Positions 32,553 to 42,809 of a DNA stretch of 64,000 bases are shown one piece after another (within the stretch, counting starts at the first letter, position 1; every line of letters starts with the position of its first letter). The stretch is from Euclidia mi (taxonomy: Eukaryota; Arthropoda; Insecta; Lepidoptera; Erebidae), in the NCBI GenBank assembly GCA_944739405.2, contig OX123199.2:1911898-1975897 (forward strand), read 5' to 3'. The translations under genes were made by a program, and so were the position numbers. Under the pieces are notes generated by a model. The model was not told the origin of the DNA. It did no database searches and was given only the letters and a program-made list of their open reading frames with translations.

Positions 32553-33239
32553 ATAACATCCAGAATACAATAGCAGAAAACTCAGCAAATATCTTGAGCT
32601 TAAGGATGAAATAATATGACTATGGCATCTAGAAAAAGTAACTATTGTACCTATTGTTCTTTCTACAACAGGAGTTATACCTAAACAATTACACCAGTCC
32701 CTTAAAACTCTAAACTTACCACCAAAAACCTACTACCTGTTGCAAAAATCAGTAGTACTTAACACATGCAGACTGGTAAGAAAATTCTTACAATGCGAAC
32801 CGGACAGTACACAACCGATAAACATTAATACCGCCCTCACCTTACAGCCTAACACTCAACCCATATCTGATGCTCACTTGGCTTAGGCCCGTAACATCAG
32901 TCTGTCACCGGTTACTTATCCGAGAAACCAAAAGAAAAAAAAAGTAATCGTTTAATTCAGGTAATAGGTAAAAACCTATAATAATAAACCTATAAAAATA
33001 TATAAGGCAAGTGTGAATGGGACAGGATGAAGGGGAAGACCTAGGCGGACGTTCTCTGATCAGATTGGAGACATCCTAAAAAAAGGACAGGTCAGAAGGA
33101 CCCTAAACAGAAGAGCATGCATGAGAAACTTGATGGGAGTGAATGAAGCAAGAGAGGTATGACAGGATCATTGCAATTGGCGTTCCATGGTCTCGGCCTA
33201 CCCCTCCGGGAAACAGGCGTGAGTCTATGTATGTATAAA

Positions 33240-33339
33240 GTAATGTTGTGTATAAAGAAATTCTCTAATATATATTAGGTAAATAATATACATATAAAAG
33301 TTATAAATATTATATACTCTTGGCATAAATGTCATGCTA
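33240..33339. other. AT-rich spacer
   Basis: Nothing is recognisable between the RTE-like LINE tail and the Helitron-like end. Confidence 0.3.
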
Positions 33340-33384
33340 ATTAAATTCCAACATTTACGCGAATGAAGTCGCGGGCACAGCTAG
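33340..33384 (+). mobile_element. Helitron-like 3' end
   Basis: The sequence gcgaatgaagtcgcgggcac forms a short GCGA/TCGC stem and ends at CTAG followed by T (33381-33384), as Helitron 3' ends do. Confidence 0.5.
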
Positions 33385-33920
33385 TACAAAATATAAATGA
33401 GTTAAAGCAATATATTTAATCTTAAATATCGAATCTATAGGTCAGTAAGTTTAAAAGGCCTTTAAAAACAATATAATTATGTACTTACATTTAATGGTTT
33501 CGAGAAACTTCGATATTTTTATTTGAAAAAATGTATTTAAGCCTACTAATTTTCGATTTAATGTACATTTGAGAAGAAATAATATGGAAAAGAGGCATCA
33601 TATTGGAAAAAATGCAGATGATGACATACAATAACATTCACATTGTACATAACTGAATCTTTGTATTACATAATTGTTTGTTTCGTACATCCTAATTCGA
33701 AGGCTTAGGCCTTATACTGTTTGCAAACATTGATATGGTTTCCAGTAAAGTTTCCTTTCCTCGATAGTTCCTTTCACATTTGCTTTACAAACTTCACCCA
33801 CTTTACCAATATCAGTCCAATGTCTATAGTATATTTATTAATTATTTTTAAGGTTTAAATACAATTGTATTTGTATTTGATACGGGAGACAATTGAAACA
33901 AGTGATAGCTATTGACACGC
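33385..33920. other. AT-rich DNA, nothing recognised
   Basis: No coding frame or repeat boundary could be supported here. Confidence 0.3.
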
Positions 33921-33924
33921 TGGT

Positions 33925-34490
33925 CGAAACCAGCAGCAGCTTGAAGAATTGCTTCTCCCTAACAATTTCGGCTGCTCAGCCTCCATATACTCTTTCATAC
34001 TATCCACTTGTTCGTCCCACATGTCCTAAAAAATCTCTTCCCGCAATAATCTCTTCGTTCTCCGGTATATTCGTCATCATGCTATCGAAATCCATCCAAA
34101 ACTTCTCTTTCTCACAATCATCACAGCCTACCTGAGGGGCATACACACTTATCACATTCAGAATAATACGTTGCCACATCACTTTCACAGCAATCAATCT
34201 GTCATTAACTCTATTTACACTTGTCATAGTTGTCATGCTATCTTTCAGATTTTCGTCTAACACCATTCCCACACCATTTTTTTTCCCATCACTTCCACAC
34301 TAATAAAACTTGTACCCTTCACCGATTTCCCTAGCTTTCGTACCTTTTAATCTAGTCTCTTGCAAACATGGCACACTTATTTATTCTTTTCAAAACACTA
34401 GCTTACTCTCGAGCTCTTCTAGTCATCGTACCTACGTTCCAACTTGCATACTTCACCTTTACGTCACAGGCTCGCTTCTTACGTAGCACT
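33925..34490 (-). pseudogene. RTE-like LINE endonuclease fragment
   Basis: On the minus strand KVKYASWNVGTMTRRARE (34403-34460) opens an exonuclease-endonuclease-phosphatase domain. It is followed after stops by PCLQETRLKGTK, GVGMVLDENLKDS and NVISVYAPQVGC (34120-34150), with the NEEIIAGRDFLGHVG block near 34010-34050. In relatives the last block reads GDFN, so a catalytic position appears altered. The piece is the N-terminal endonuclease of the same LINE lineage as 35600-35965 and 39770-41760, without its reverse transcriptase. Confidence 0.7.
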
Positions 34491-34499
34491 TGCCCGGAG

Positions 34500-35150
34500 T
34501 AGTGCAACAACCCTTGCATACTTCTCGCAGGTGCCGGGTGCCCCCTGCGCGTCGCCTGCGGGGAACGCCCTAGTCCTATCGCACTCATGTATATACTTGG
34601 TCTTAATGCAAAAGGCTTTTGGCATGTATTTTACCAGGCGGCCGCCTGCCTGACGCCAACCCTCCTTGGGAATGTTATCGTTATAGAGGAGAGTGATAGG
34701 AGATACGGTAAATGCATAGGAATCGCGATATTCAAGAGAATTCGATGACAGCTGGTTAGTAGTGTATGTGGAGGCAAAATACTCCGCAAATAGTTTAACA
34801 ACGCAATTACCTCCTTCACCGACCTTATCAACATATACAACTTGTTGGAGAACGCTCTTAAATGTTTTTTTTTATTTAGCATAGCTCAAAAATGATTAAA
34901 CATTGGTTTTAAGTCTATTTTTGATATTTGTCATATACGTCCTAAAACAAGTTGCCATTGCTTTTCTAGACCTCCTACGTAATGTATCAAACATATGATA
35001 ATTTCTTGGATTGTTATACTTTTAAAACTTAGTATGGTATTTGTGTTTTCCTTTAAGTATTTAAATTTATGACGAAGAAAACCATAACGGATATCTAGCG
35101 TTTTTGGGTTTGGCTTTAGGGGTATTCTTCTACTATAATTGTTACCCATA
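34500..35150. other. Unassigned, mixed repeat DNA
   Basis: Open frames at 34631-34882 and 34931-35149 on the minus strand have no recognisable motif. They may be degraded parts of the two flanking LINE fragments. Confidence 0.3.
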
Positions 35151-35154
35151 AGAT

Positions 35155-35530
35155 GTAGTAAAACTTTTGAAGTAATGCGTTGTAATATTAATTAGTGTAT
35201 TACAATCAGTATTTTGCAAACATGTGTACTCAACTCTATCCAAGAAGTCCTTAAAGGTATCGCTTGGTAGGTAAGATGGTAGATATACAAGACATATATT
35301 TATATAGGCACCTTCAAAACTAACAGATAGCCACATATATTCATTCAAAACTTGCCGATCCTCTTTTCTACCAAAGTTCAATTTATTACTTATTAGAATG
35401 CCAATACCATGAGATTTAGATTCTATCTCTACGCACAACAGTATACATTGCATCAAAATATTCACATGATAAAAACCAGTCATCTAGCCAGGTTTCTGTT
35501 AAGCATATTATATCGTAACAAGAGTTTATT
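35155..35530 (-). pseudogene. LINE endonuclease fragment
   Basis: Minus-strand translation gives SKSHGIGILISNKLNFG, YMWLSVSFEGAYINICLVYLP and, near 35190, an N-x-PYF position where GDFN would stand in intact endonucleases. This is an EEP domain of a Jockey/CR1-like LINE without its reverse transcriptase. Confidence 0.6.
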
Positions 35531-35599
35531 ATTGACATATAAATATCATGTCACTTTGTCTTCATACTTCTCACATCCTGATAAAAAAACTGATATAGG

Positions 35600-35968
35600 T
35601 ATGCATATGCATGTGATACGAGAGAAGTGTGGTCTAAAAGAAGATGTAGTGACAAAGGTTGAAAAAGGAATGTTGCGTTGGTTTGGACATTTGGAACGGA
35701 TGGATGAAAGAAGGAATACGAAAGGAGTGTATCGTGCGAGAATGAATGGAAAGGTCGGTAGGGGACGCCCTAGGCGGACGTACGCCGACCAAATAGGTGA
35801 CGTACTGAAAAAGGGCCAAATTAAAAGTACCCATAACCGACGCGCATGCATGATGAGGTTAATGAATGTCGAGGAAGCGAAAGAAGTATGTTTGAACCGA
35901 AGCATGTGGCGTTATATAGTCTCTGCCTACCCCAATGGGAGACAGGCGTGACGATATAGATAGATAGA
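35600..35968 (+). pseudogene. RTE-like LINE C-terminal fragment with GATA tail
   Basis: The open frame encodes VIREKCGLKEDVVTKVEKG, LRWFGHLERMDER, GRGRPRRTYADQIGDVLK and ends SAYPNGRQA at 35951, followed by GATA repeats (35955-35975). It is the same C-terminal block as at 41430-41746 and 32997-33235. The region is intact in frame but isolated by 5' truncation. Confidence 0.8.
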
Positions 35969-36254
35969 TAGATAGGTATGCATAATAAGTTAAATATAAT
36001 TAGGATAATAGGTCAATTAAAAGACAAAAAATTAAGCATATAAAATTGAAGAGTACTGATTAGACTATCTTTTCTAGACACTGTTTGTCTTTTTTTAATA
36101 TGCTACCCGAATTTTCATTTTTGGCGACATACATTTTACCGTATCGAACCCAGACAAACTTGTATGATTTATATTTTGCTCGCAGTCGAGCGGCCGCATG
36201 TAAAGCTTTGTATATAGGAGAAAGATGCTCGGAGACATATACTGGTTGTTTATT

Positions 36255-36915
36255 ACCGCTAAAGATATTTTGACGAAAATTAGCTAAAAAATCTAGGAAA
36301 ATGCTAAAAAGCAATACTTGATAATTTTTTGTATTTATGTCTGTCTGTCTGTCCGACGTCTTTCCCTATGTTGCTAAAGATCTCTCAAATTGCGGAATTG
36401 ATTTCAATAAAACTTACACTCATGTACAAAGGATACTCAAAACTATAAAATAGTATATGTTACATCACAATCGGTTGAGTGGTTTTCGGTGTACAGCTTG
36501 ACCTTTCCGTTACGTAGTCCCAAACAAAACAGGGATCATCCAAAACTGGTTGAACCATCTATGATCATTATAAGTTTGTTAGTAAAAGTATAGTTAGTCT
36601 AAATAGGTTCCTTCAAAGTATTTTATGGCTATTTACCCGACTTTAAAAAAGGAGGCGATTCTTAATTTCGTCAGTATATTTTTACGTATTTTTCATAAAT
36701 AAATTACTGGAACCGAGCATATTTATAGTTATCCTTCCGACCGATAGATGTCTCTATTTTCAAATAATTTTCTAGAAAAATAAATGTTTCTTGCAAAAAG
36801 ACAATAATTATGTGTAATATGTGAAAATAATAATCTTTCTGTTACTAAAAAATAATAGAGTATAATATTCAGCACTTTCATAAACAAAAAGTCTCTGTGT
36901 CAAAATTTATTACAG
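36255..36915 (+). repeat. Dispersed repeat, module A, copy 2
   Basis: It matches 24350-24895 in order and orientation, with an extra segment at about 36625-36735 (ggaggcgattcttaatttcg). It ends at gtctctgtgtcaaaat, as copy 1 does. Confidence 0.8.
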
Positions 36916-36952
36916 AATTTTTATTTACTTTTCGTCGGATTGGTGTCTTATG

Positions 36953-38417
36953 ACCGGTTTCTGAGGTACTTTTATCGGTGGTTTATCTATCCGTTAGCGT
37001 TATTGGTTCGATAACTCAAGAAAGTGCGTTTCTGAACAACGCGTCACAACATGAACTCCAGCCCGCCTAGGATACGCACCACGAGATATCACACGCGTGA
37101 ATGAAGAAATATTGTCGTCATCGGTTAATATCTCGTTTTCTTTAACATGCGCGCCACGGTAGACAAGCTTCACGTCGAAGAATTCGCTCTCGTTGCACGA
37201 GTAACGGATGTTGCCCTTTGAAACATAGAATGTCAATTACGGCATTTATTAATGTAACCACACCGGTTTAGTTCATTCAATTTGTGCTCAAATGGCTCAA
37301 AAGACTTCTATCCAACTCTATAGTTTATCATAATATGTATATATTTGACATTTGTAATTTGTAATTTTGTATGTATTGTTTATTTCAAAAGTTGATTAGT
37401 TTTAATTCGAAATTGATGTCAATACCTACAAAGTATAAACAATTGTTACTGTGTTGAATAAGAATGAGGTCCCATGCGTAGCTTCGATGCAGCCATCTGA
37501 ATGAGGCTCGAGATCCGTGGCTGGCAAGCCTTTCTATGAGAAACAGAGCCATTGGTTTTGATATACGCCAAAGCAACTGGAATTCTCTGTCGTTCAACGT
37601 AAAAGGGTCACAGAGATCCTTAATTCGCTTTCTTTGCACTTTTCTCGCGTGACGCTCTTCATATATGGTTATTAAATAATTGTAATAAGGGACTGCCATT
37701 TTCTTTGTTGTTTTAAAGAAATATTTTTAGTTGCTCGTGTAGTTCTCGTTGTATGAAAGCATGACGACTAATATTACTACTTTAGTTGTCAAAATTTGTC
37801 ATAATCGAGTAATATTGGGCCGTCATGTTAGGATTCGTCGAGAGAAATGCCACAGATAAGTAAAAACGACTATTTTATCTACATTTGACATAACGAGTCG
37901 AATCGTGTGTGTAACCATGTTAGAGTCAGCGAGTTAATAGAGATAATCGTCATAAACACGAGTAAACGTGTAGAGAAAATTTTCTCGTGGTGCGTATGCT
38001 GGACGGGCTGGTAACCTTAGTTTAACTTAACCGACCAATGTTCGCTGTTTATCGGTTCCATAACTTTATTTGAAGTTTGACTTTTGTCATTACGAATGAC
38101 GCATTATGATATTATTATTTTAGTAAAATAACGAGCAACTAGTTATTTACTCCTGAAAAAAATATATACGATTAAAAATCTAGTTTAAAAATCTAGTTTA
38201 ACGGACAAATTAACACAGTTAAATAAATTTTCAACACGTTTTTTATAACAGATCCATCTAGTGGCAGAAAAGGAACTACGTATTGGTTCAATAGTTATGG
38301 AACGCTCCAATGGGCATTCAGAAACGCAGTGTCAGTTAACCAACGTTTATCCTTTCCATAACTTTAATGAATCAATAACTGTTGAGAGTATATCTAGGGA
38401 TTTCAGAAACCGGGTAT
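36953..38417. mobile_element. PIF/Harbinger-like element, internally deleted
   Basis: The outer ends pair as accggtttctga (left) and the reverse complement of cccggtttctga (right). Inner inverted segments (ggatacgcaccacgaga near 37070 and its complement near 37985) repeat the pairing. The interior contains a transposase N-terminal fragment at 37385-37699 on the minus strand. A TWA target duplication is not clear. It sits between modules A and B of the dispersed repeat. Confidence 0.6.
37385..37699 (-). pseudogene. Harbinger transposase N-terminal fragment
   Basis: The frame reads KRIKDLCDPFTLNDREFQLLWRISKPMALFLIERL, the conserved N-terminal helical region of HARBI1-like transposases upstream of the DDE_Tnp_4 core. 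It breaks off after about 70 residues. The catalytic domain is absent, so it cannot catalyse transposition. Confidence 0.6.
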
Positions 38418-38445
38418 AAGTCGTTTCTTTTGAATAATGAATGTG

Positions 38446-38765
38446 GATGAGTTTCTTTCGTTCGTTCGTGTTCTGTACTTATACAGGTGTCTCATTATTC
38501 CCAAAGTCCCACGCCTCATGCACATGGGAATCCGTGGGTGGGAGACTGAGGCCTGAATTCAGATACCTCTTGAGTAACTCAACGGGGCTATCTTACTTTC
38601 GGCAGGGCTGGATATTCGTTGCCCTGTGTGTGTTTTCAAAATAAATCGTAGGGACAGACTTGAAACAGCTGAAATCGACCCCCGAACATGTTTTTCACAA
38701 GTTCAGTTATATGTGGCATGTTCACGAGTAAGCGGTTAAACTAATTTACATGTTCTATATGAAGG
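38446..38765 (+). repeat. Dispersed repeat, module B, copy 2 (uninterrupted)
   Basis: It runs from ctttcgttcgttcgtgttctg through gaattcagatacctcttga and tcggcagggctggatattcg to ttacatgttctatat. It shows the empty site for the transposon in copy 1 (gttctgt followed by acttatacagg). Confidence 0.8.
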
Positions 38766-38799
38766 TGGTAAAACGGTTAGATAATGTTGTGTATAAAGA

Positions 38800-39000
38800 A
38801 AGTCTCTAATGATATCCCCGCTATCCCTACTTCCTACTAATATTATAAATGCGAACGTTTGTGAAGATGTATGTATGGATGTTTGTTACTATTTCACGCA
38901 AAAACTACTGAACGGATTTGGATGAAACTTTTCAGTAATATAGTTTATGTATCAGAATAACACATAGGCTACAATTTATAAAGATTTTGTGTAATGTTGC
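38800..39000 (+). repeat. Helitron-type dispersed repeat fragment
   Basis: The text tactaatattataaatgcg, tcacgcaaaaactactgaac and ggatttggatgaaact is a common dispersed insect repeat, typically part of Helitron-like elements. A shorter relative is at 52790-52870. Confidence 0.45.
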
Positions 39001-39335
39001 CATAATATAAGGAAAAGCATCAATCAAGTCAGTAAAAATCCTGAGCTCTGAAACCTATCTTCACGTGCGTTGCCTAAACCGTTGAAGTTACATGAAGATA
39101 ATGTACGGTGATATTGTTTATCTTAAAAAGTTCTAAATAAAAGTCCGCGGCAGCATATACGTCTACCTTTTATGTAGAAGCCAATATACACTAAAAAGTG
39201 GTCCGTAAAAATAATTAAATTTGATACTTTTTTACAATGCTCATTCTAGAGTAGTTATGTAATTGTTTTCAAAATTGAGAAATTTATTGTCTTCAGTATT
39301 TAATGTTCTTTTTTTTTTCTTTTAAAAAGACAACT
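39000..39335. other. AT-rich DNA, nothing recognised
   Basis: I see no coding sequence or repeat boundary. Confidence 0.3.
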
Positions 39336-39339
39336 CATT

Positions 39340-39540
39340 CATCAAACATTAGGACTAAATCCTGTGTCGCGGGGGACTTTACAAACATACAACTAACAGA
39401 CACAATGAACACCCAGACTCGAAACAACAATTTGTGAATTACACAAAGTGTTGCCTCGTGTGGGGATCGAACCCACAACACTCGGCGCAGTGTCAAGCGG
39501 CGAGGCAGCCGCTTAAACCACTACGCCAACCGTGCAGTCA
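39340..39540 (-). mobile_element. Family-4 SINE
   Basis: A complete minus-strand copy has the head gcacggttggcgtagtggtt, the B box in tgtgggttcgatccccacac and the body cgagtctgggtgttcattgtg. This is the cleanest family-4 representative here. Confidence 0.8.
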
Positions 39541-40137
39541 AAATCTTTACTTTGTAGATGAACTTTGTCTTTTACAGTAAGTAGTTTGGGTGAATAGTTT
39601 AAAAGTTATCACGATATAATTGACCTATGCGCAGCGTTATTAAAAGCACTTACTATGAGTTGGCGCGCTTAAGCGCAGCGGGGCGGAGAGGGCGGTCTGA
39701 TTATGTACTTTGTGGTAATGTTTTTATTTTTGCTGCTATTCTCTTCAGTAGGAATATAAGCTCTTCAATAACTTTAATGTATGAACGGCCAGACTGTGCC
39801 TAAGGAGGCGCGATTGGCGGTTCATAATAGAATGCTTGTCCCCACGTTGATGTATGGAAGTGAGAGTTGGGTATGGCGGAAAAGGCATGAAAGTAGAATT
39901 AACGCAGTTGAGATGCGATCATTGCGTAGTATGTGTGGGGTGAGACTGATCGATAGAATTTCGAACGTAACTATACGAGAGAGCAGTGGTCTGAAACAGG
40001 GATGTTAAGGATATCCATATCCGTATCCGAAACTATCGGATATCCGAAATAAAAAAATATCCCTATCCGTAACCGAATCCGAAATAAATGATTCGGATAA
40101 TTTCGGATAGTGGCGAAGTCTATTGCCCATTGGCCAT

Positions 40138-40262
40138 TTTCAATATTTGACCTATAGATAGATCTGTAGATTTTTGATTCGTGTTTGACATATTTTGTAT
40201 GGAGCTTATGTCAAAAATGAATCTAAAATCTTCAGATCTATCTATAGTTCGAATATTGAATT
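40138..40262. mobile_element. Small palindromic MITE, copy 2
   Basis: The arms tatagatagatctgtagatt and aatcttcagatctatctata (as an inverted pair with mismatches) surround the centre gtttgacatattttgtatgg, shared with the copy at 20140-20245. It is nested in the hAT-like element. Confidence 0.6.
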
Positions 40263-40439
40263 CTGTAGTAAATGAGACACGTTACGATAACTTGTTTTTG
40301 ATCGGCCCAGTGACACGCCGCGCGTGTCCTTTGTATTGATTGTTTTCTTTTGTTGTTCAAGTCATAACTAGTCAGCAATTTAATTACATTGCGAAATTTT
40401 TTTTATAACCTTTATTGGAATATAAGGCATTTTTGTACC

Positions 40440-41140
40440 TACATAAAAATGACGATGTCAATCCCATCGTTCCTTATTCTAAATTTTAAACAACTTAATT
40501 GCAGAGTTAAGTTACCAATTGCAGACGATAAACATAACATAAATTTGAAGTCAAATAGCATTCTAGCTGTATCTGAGTTTGGTTCAGCTAAAATACTTTG
40601 AAAAATACCCATCAAGTCTTTTAAATAATTGGTCTCTTTTATCAGCATATCGTATACATTCCATAAGTATGTGGTAAACATCATCTCGCTTATTGCACAC
40701 GTCACAATTAGGTGAACTTACTTTTTCATTAAGAATCCAAAGCTTTAGCCAGAAATGTGCCCGGTACGCAGTCTAAATGCGGTGATAATTTGCTTTCTGC
40801 ATAATTTAGCATTCAGAAACCACGGAACATGAAGAGGCTCACATTGAATACCTACTTTTGTACCAAATTCCTTTGAACTTAGACCGCTCGTCAAAGTATT
40901 CCTTGAAAGCGACATAACATTTGTATTTACATTTCGCAAAAATTTCGGACCAAACAGGCAAAACATTTGCTTCTTCATCAATGCAATAGTTCTCTTTGCT
41001 AGTCTGTCAGCCTCTTCATTTCCTGATAGCCCTATGTGAGACGGAACCCATTGCAGTGCACCAACTATCCCCTTGCGTTGTGCGCTCATGATCATGTCCA
41101 GTATTTTATACGCGATCGGTGTGCCTTTACAGACACGCAA
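40440..41140 (-). pseudogene. LINE RNase H and C-terminal fragment inside hAT
   Basis: On the minus strand ALQWVPSHIGLSGNEEADRLAK (41000-41065) is the C-terminal half of an RNase H domain with its conserved Asp. It is followed by a tail with ITAFRLRTGHISG and, further on, a CDVC zinc-knuckle region near 40690-40710. This belongs to R1/I/LOA-type LINEs. It lacks the first catalytic residues and has frameshifts. It appears to have been captured by the hAT-like element or inserted in it. Confidence 0.7.
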
Positions 41141-41814
41141 GCAGCGATATGAAGTTTAGCACTTTGACTGTCTGTTAAGATAACTGTTTTATGAAAAATT
41201 ACGAATACTTACTTAGTTCGATAAAATGAAAAATAAGTGTTGTGAAATATTTATTTATTACTTTTGATATTCCTTAAAAATCTAATATCCGTAACCGAAA
41301 CTATCCGAAACTACCGGATAATCCGAAATAATTTCATATCCGTATCCGAAACCGAAACCGATATATTTTTTTTGCAATATCCGTATCCGTATCCAGATCC
41401 GAAATTCCATATCCATAACATCCCTAGTCTGAAAGAAGATGTCGTGACTAGGATTGAGAAAGGAATGCTAAAGTGGTTTGGACACATGGAGCGAATGAGT
41501 GAAGAAAGAATGACGAATAAGATTTATAAGGCAAATGTGTGTGGGCAAGTCGGTCGCGGCAGACCTCGTCGGACATTCCTCGATCAAATTAGGGACGTCC
41601 TAAAAAACGGCCAGGTCCGATGTACCCGAAACCGGCGAGCATGTATGAAAAGAGTAATGAGTGTAGAGGAAGCGCGTGAGGTTTGTAAGGATAGAAGCAA
41701 GTGGCGTTCTGTTGTCTCTGCCTACCCCGACGGGAAAAAGGCGTGAGTATATGTATGTATGTATGTAATAACTTTTATAATATACCTACTTACATACTAA
41801 TATTTACCTGAAGT

Positions 41815-42120
41815 TTGACGACTCATCATTGTCTTGCCCTGGTCCCAATTTATTTGGGGTCGGCGCAGTATGTCCTTCGCTTCCATACTTCTCTGTCACC
41901 AGTCATCCGATCGTTTACCCCTTTCTCTTTCATATCCATCCTTACACAGTCCATCCATCTTTTCCTTGGCCGTCCTCTGCCTTTTTGTCCTTCTACATGC
42001 ATATTCATCACTGTTTTAACTACATACATATCATCTCTCTGCATAATATGTCCATACCAGGCCAGTCGACTCCCTTTTACCTTTTCTTCAATGGGCGCCA
42101 CTTTCATACTACCTCTAACG
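41815..42120 (-). pseudogene. RTE-like LINE C-terminal fragment (second lineage)
   Basis: The minus-strand frame reads SRLAWYGHIMQRDDMYV, GQKGRGRPRKRWMDCVRMDMKEKGV and EVWKRRTYCADPK. These are the C-terminal motifs of RTE/BovB-like polyproteins, related to but distinct from the block at 41430-41746. It begins directly after that element's TATG tail and is in opposite orientation. Confidence 0.75.
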
Positions 42121-42139
42121 TATTAATTCCTTAATTTTA

Positions 42140-42282
42140 AGTATTATCTGTTTATAAGCTACACGGCTAATGTGCGGATCTGTTTGTGATGAAATTTGAT
42201 ATGGATAGTCTGAAACCTGGGGAAGTAGAAAGGCTACTCTTTATTAAAATTTCATGCGAGCGAAGCCGCGGGCGAAAGCTAG
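42140..42282 (+). mobile_element. Helitron-like 3' end
   Basis: ttcatgcgagcgaagccgcg and ggcgaaag precede CTAG followed by T (42279-42282). The GC-rich stem next to CTAG fits a Helitron terminus. Confidence 0.55.
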
Positions 42283-42572
42283 TAATATTATAAGTGTAGA
42301 TATATTATTATTTCTTCTTTCTTTCTGTAAGTACATACATACTCGTAAGTACTATACATTAGCTGAGCCCGTGGTTACACCTGCGTTCTTAAGACCTACT
42401 GTTATATAACCTATATATAGCGATATTATTATGCTATCCTACACAATAAGAATTATTTAAATCGGACCAGTAGTTCCTGCAATTAGCGCGTTCAAAGACA
42501 CAATCTCTTCAGATTTATACATGTTGCAGTATAGATAGAAACATGTAGGAGTAGTTAGTACATACTTTTCAG

Positions 42573-42725
42573 GCGCAACTCCAAACTCCTTTGCATGAAG
42601 GCAGTGACTTCTTCAGTGATGAGCTGGTTTTCCTCCACACCAAGGTTGCCTATTCACTCCAAGGTGGCTACGACCCCGGGCTGGCTTGCTTCGTGACCGT
42701 AGAAGGACAGTGTACATTCCTTTGA
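42573..42725 (+). CDS. Possible terminal exon of an unidentified gene
   Basis: After a pyrimidine-rich acceptor (catacttttcag, ending 42572), a 153-nt frame in phase 0 encodes 50 residues (with TPLHEGSDFFSDELVFLHTK and YDPGLACFVTVEGQ) and stops at TGA (42723-42725). An AATAAA signal follows at 42801. Codon use and base composition are more gene-like than the AT-rich surroundings. No upstream exon is recognisable in the transposon-filled DNA to the left, and I do not recognise the peptide. It may be a host exon or a captured fragment. Confidence 0.35.
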   Translation, partial: AQLQTPLHEGSDFFSDELVFLHTKVAYSLQGGYDPGLACFVTVEGQCTFL

Positions 42726-42809
42726 AACCATTATGACGAGTTTCTGTAACAAATATCATGTATTTCTAACTGGGTGTGAGCGTAAATAATTTCTGAGAGA
42801 AATAAAAAT

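Larger units (their letters stand above)
27041..32996 (+). mobile_element. R4/Dong-like LINE 3' part split by a DDE transposon
   Basis: It begins in TAA repeats (27041-27051). 27052-27138 encodes RQITTLRQYFFTKSEIS, and the frame resumes at 31416 with FTPLSLKYTNE, then LHGRHRHAL and ETEGF. A CCHC knuckle (CRKC-x8-H-x4-C, 31720-31770) follows, then HRHDQISNIIHQKLALQYKF, and, after two SINEs, the C-terminal VPIVLSTTGVIPKQL to CRLVRKFLQ (32640-32800). The order matches the better copy at 46860-47890. It ends near TAATAATAAA (32977). The element is 5'-truncated, carries several stops, and has an inverted duplication at 31575-31621. The restriction-like endonuclease core is largely destroyed by the SINEs. 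Confidence 0.75.
26812..33235 (+). mobile_element. RTE-like LINE 3' part split by a nested R4-like LINE
   Basis: 26812-27040 encodes, with stops, YGSESWQW, HESRINTVEMRALRSMC and the EKG-LRWFGH region. 32997-33235 resumes at KIYK and continues through GRPRRTFSDQIGD, NRRACM and EAREV to the terminal AYPSGKQA-like end and a TATG tail. The closest intact relatives are 39770-41760 and 35600-35965. The break falls exactly at aagatata/tataaggc, where the R4-like LINE is inserted. The product would have been the C-terminal end of an RTE-type reverse transcriptase. Multiple stops make it a relic, and it is the outermost and oldest layer of the nest. Confidence 0.75.
39997..41426. mobile_element. hAT-like non-autonomous element, 8-bp target duplication
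   Basis: GTCTGAAA flanks both ends (39989-39996, 41427-41434). The termini are cagggatgtta and the complement of tagggatgttatggatat. Beside each end lies a dense array of atccgtatccgaaac-type words (40010-40110 and 41285-41415), like the subterminal transposase-binding repeats of hAT elements. The interior holds a palindromic small MITE (40138-40262) and a captured LINE fragment (40440-41140). There is no hAT transposase. Confidence 0.8.
39770..41760 (+). mobile_element. RTE-like LINE 3' part split by a hAT-like element
   Basis: 39781-39996 encodes RLAVHNRMLVPTLMYGSES and HESRINAVEMRSLRSMCGVR. After the insertion, 41427-41746 resumes LKEDVVTRIEKGMLKWFGH, then GRGRPRRTFLDQIRDVLKN, and ends SAYPDGKKA with a TATG tail. 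Removing 39997-41426 and one target copy makes the frame continuous (IRESSG then LKEDVV). This is the best-preserved C-terminus of the family and its stop codon lies inside the tail module shared with family-1 SINEs. Confidence 0.85.

Noticed and set aside
34931..35149. 72-codon minus-strand frame as a LINE linker region
   Set aside because: It lies next to an endonuclease fragment but has no motif linking it to a LINE family.
37000..37236. 78-codon minus-strand frame in the Harbinger relic
   Set aside because: I considered it as the transposase C-terminus, but I find no DDE_Tnp_4 or ALHN-type motif, and part of it is the inner inverted repeat.
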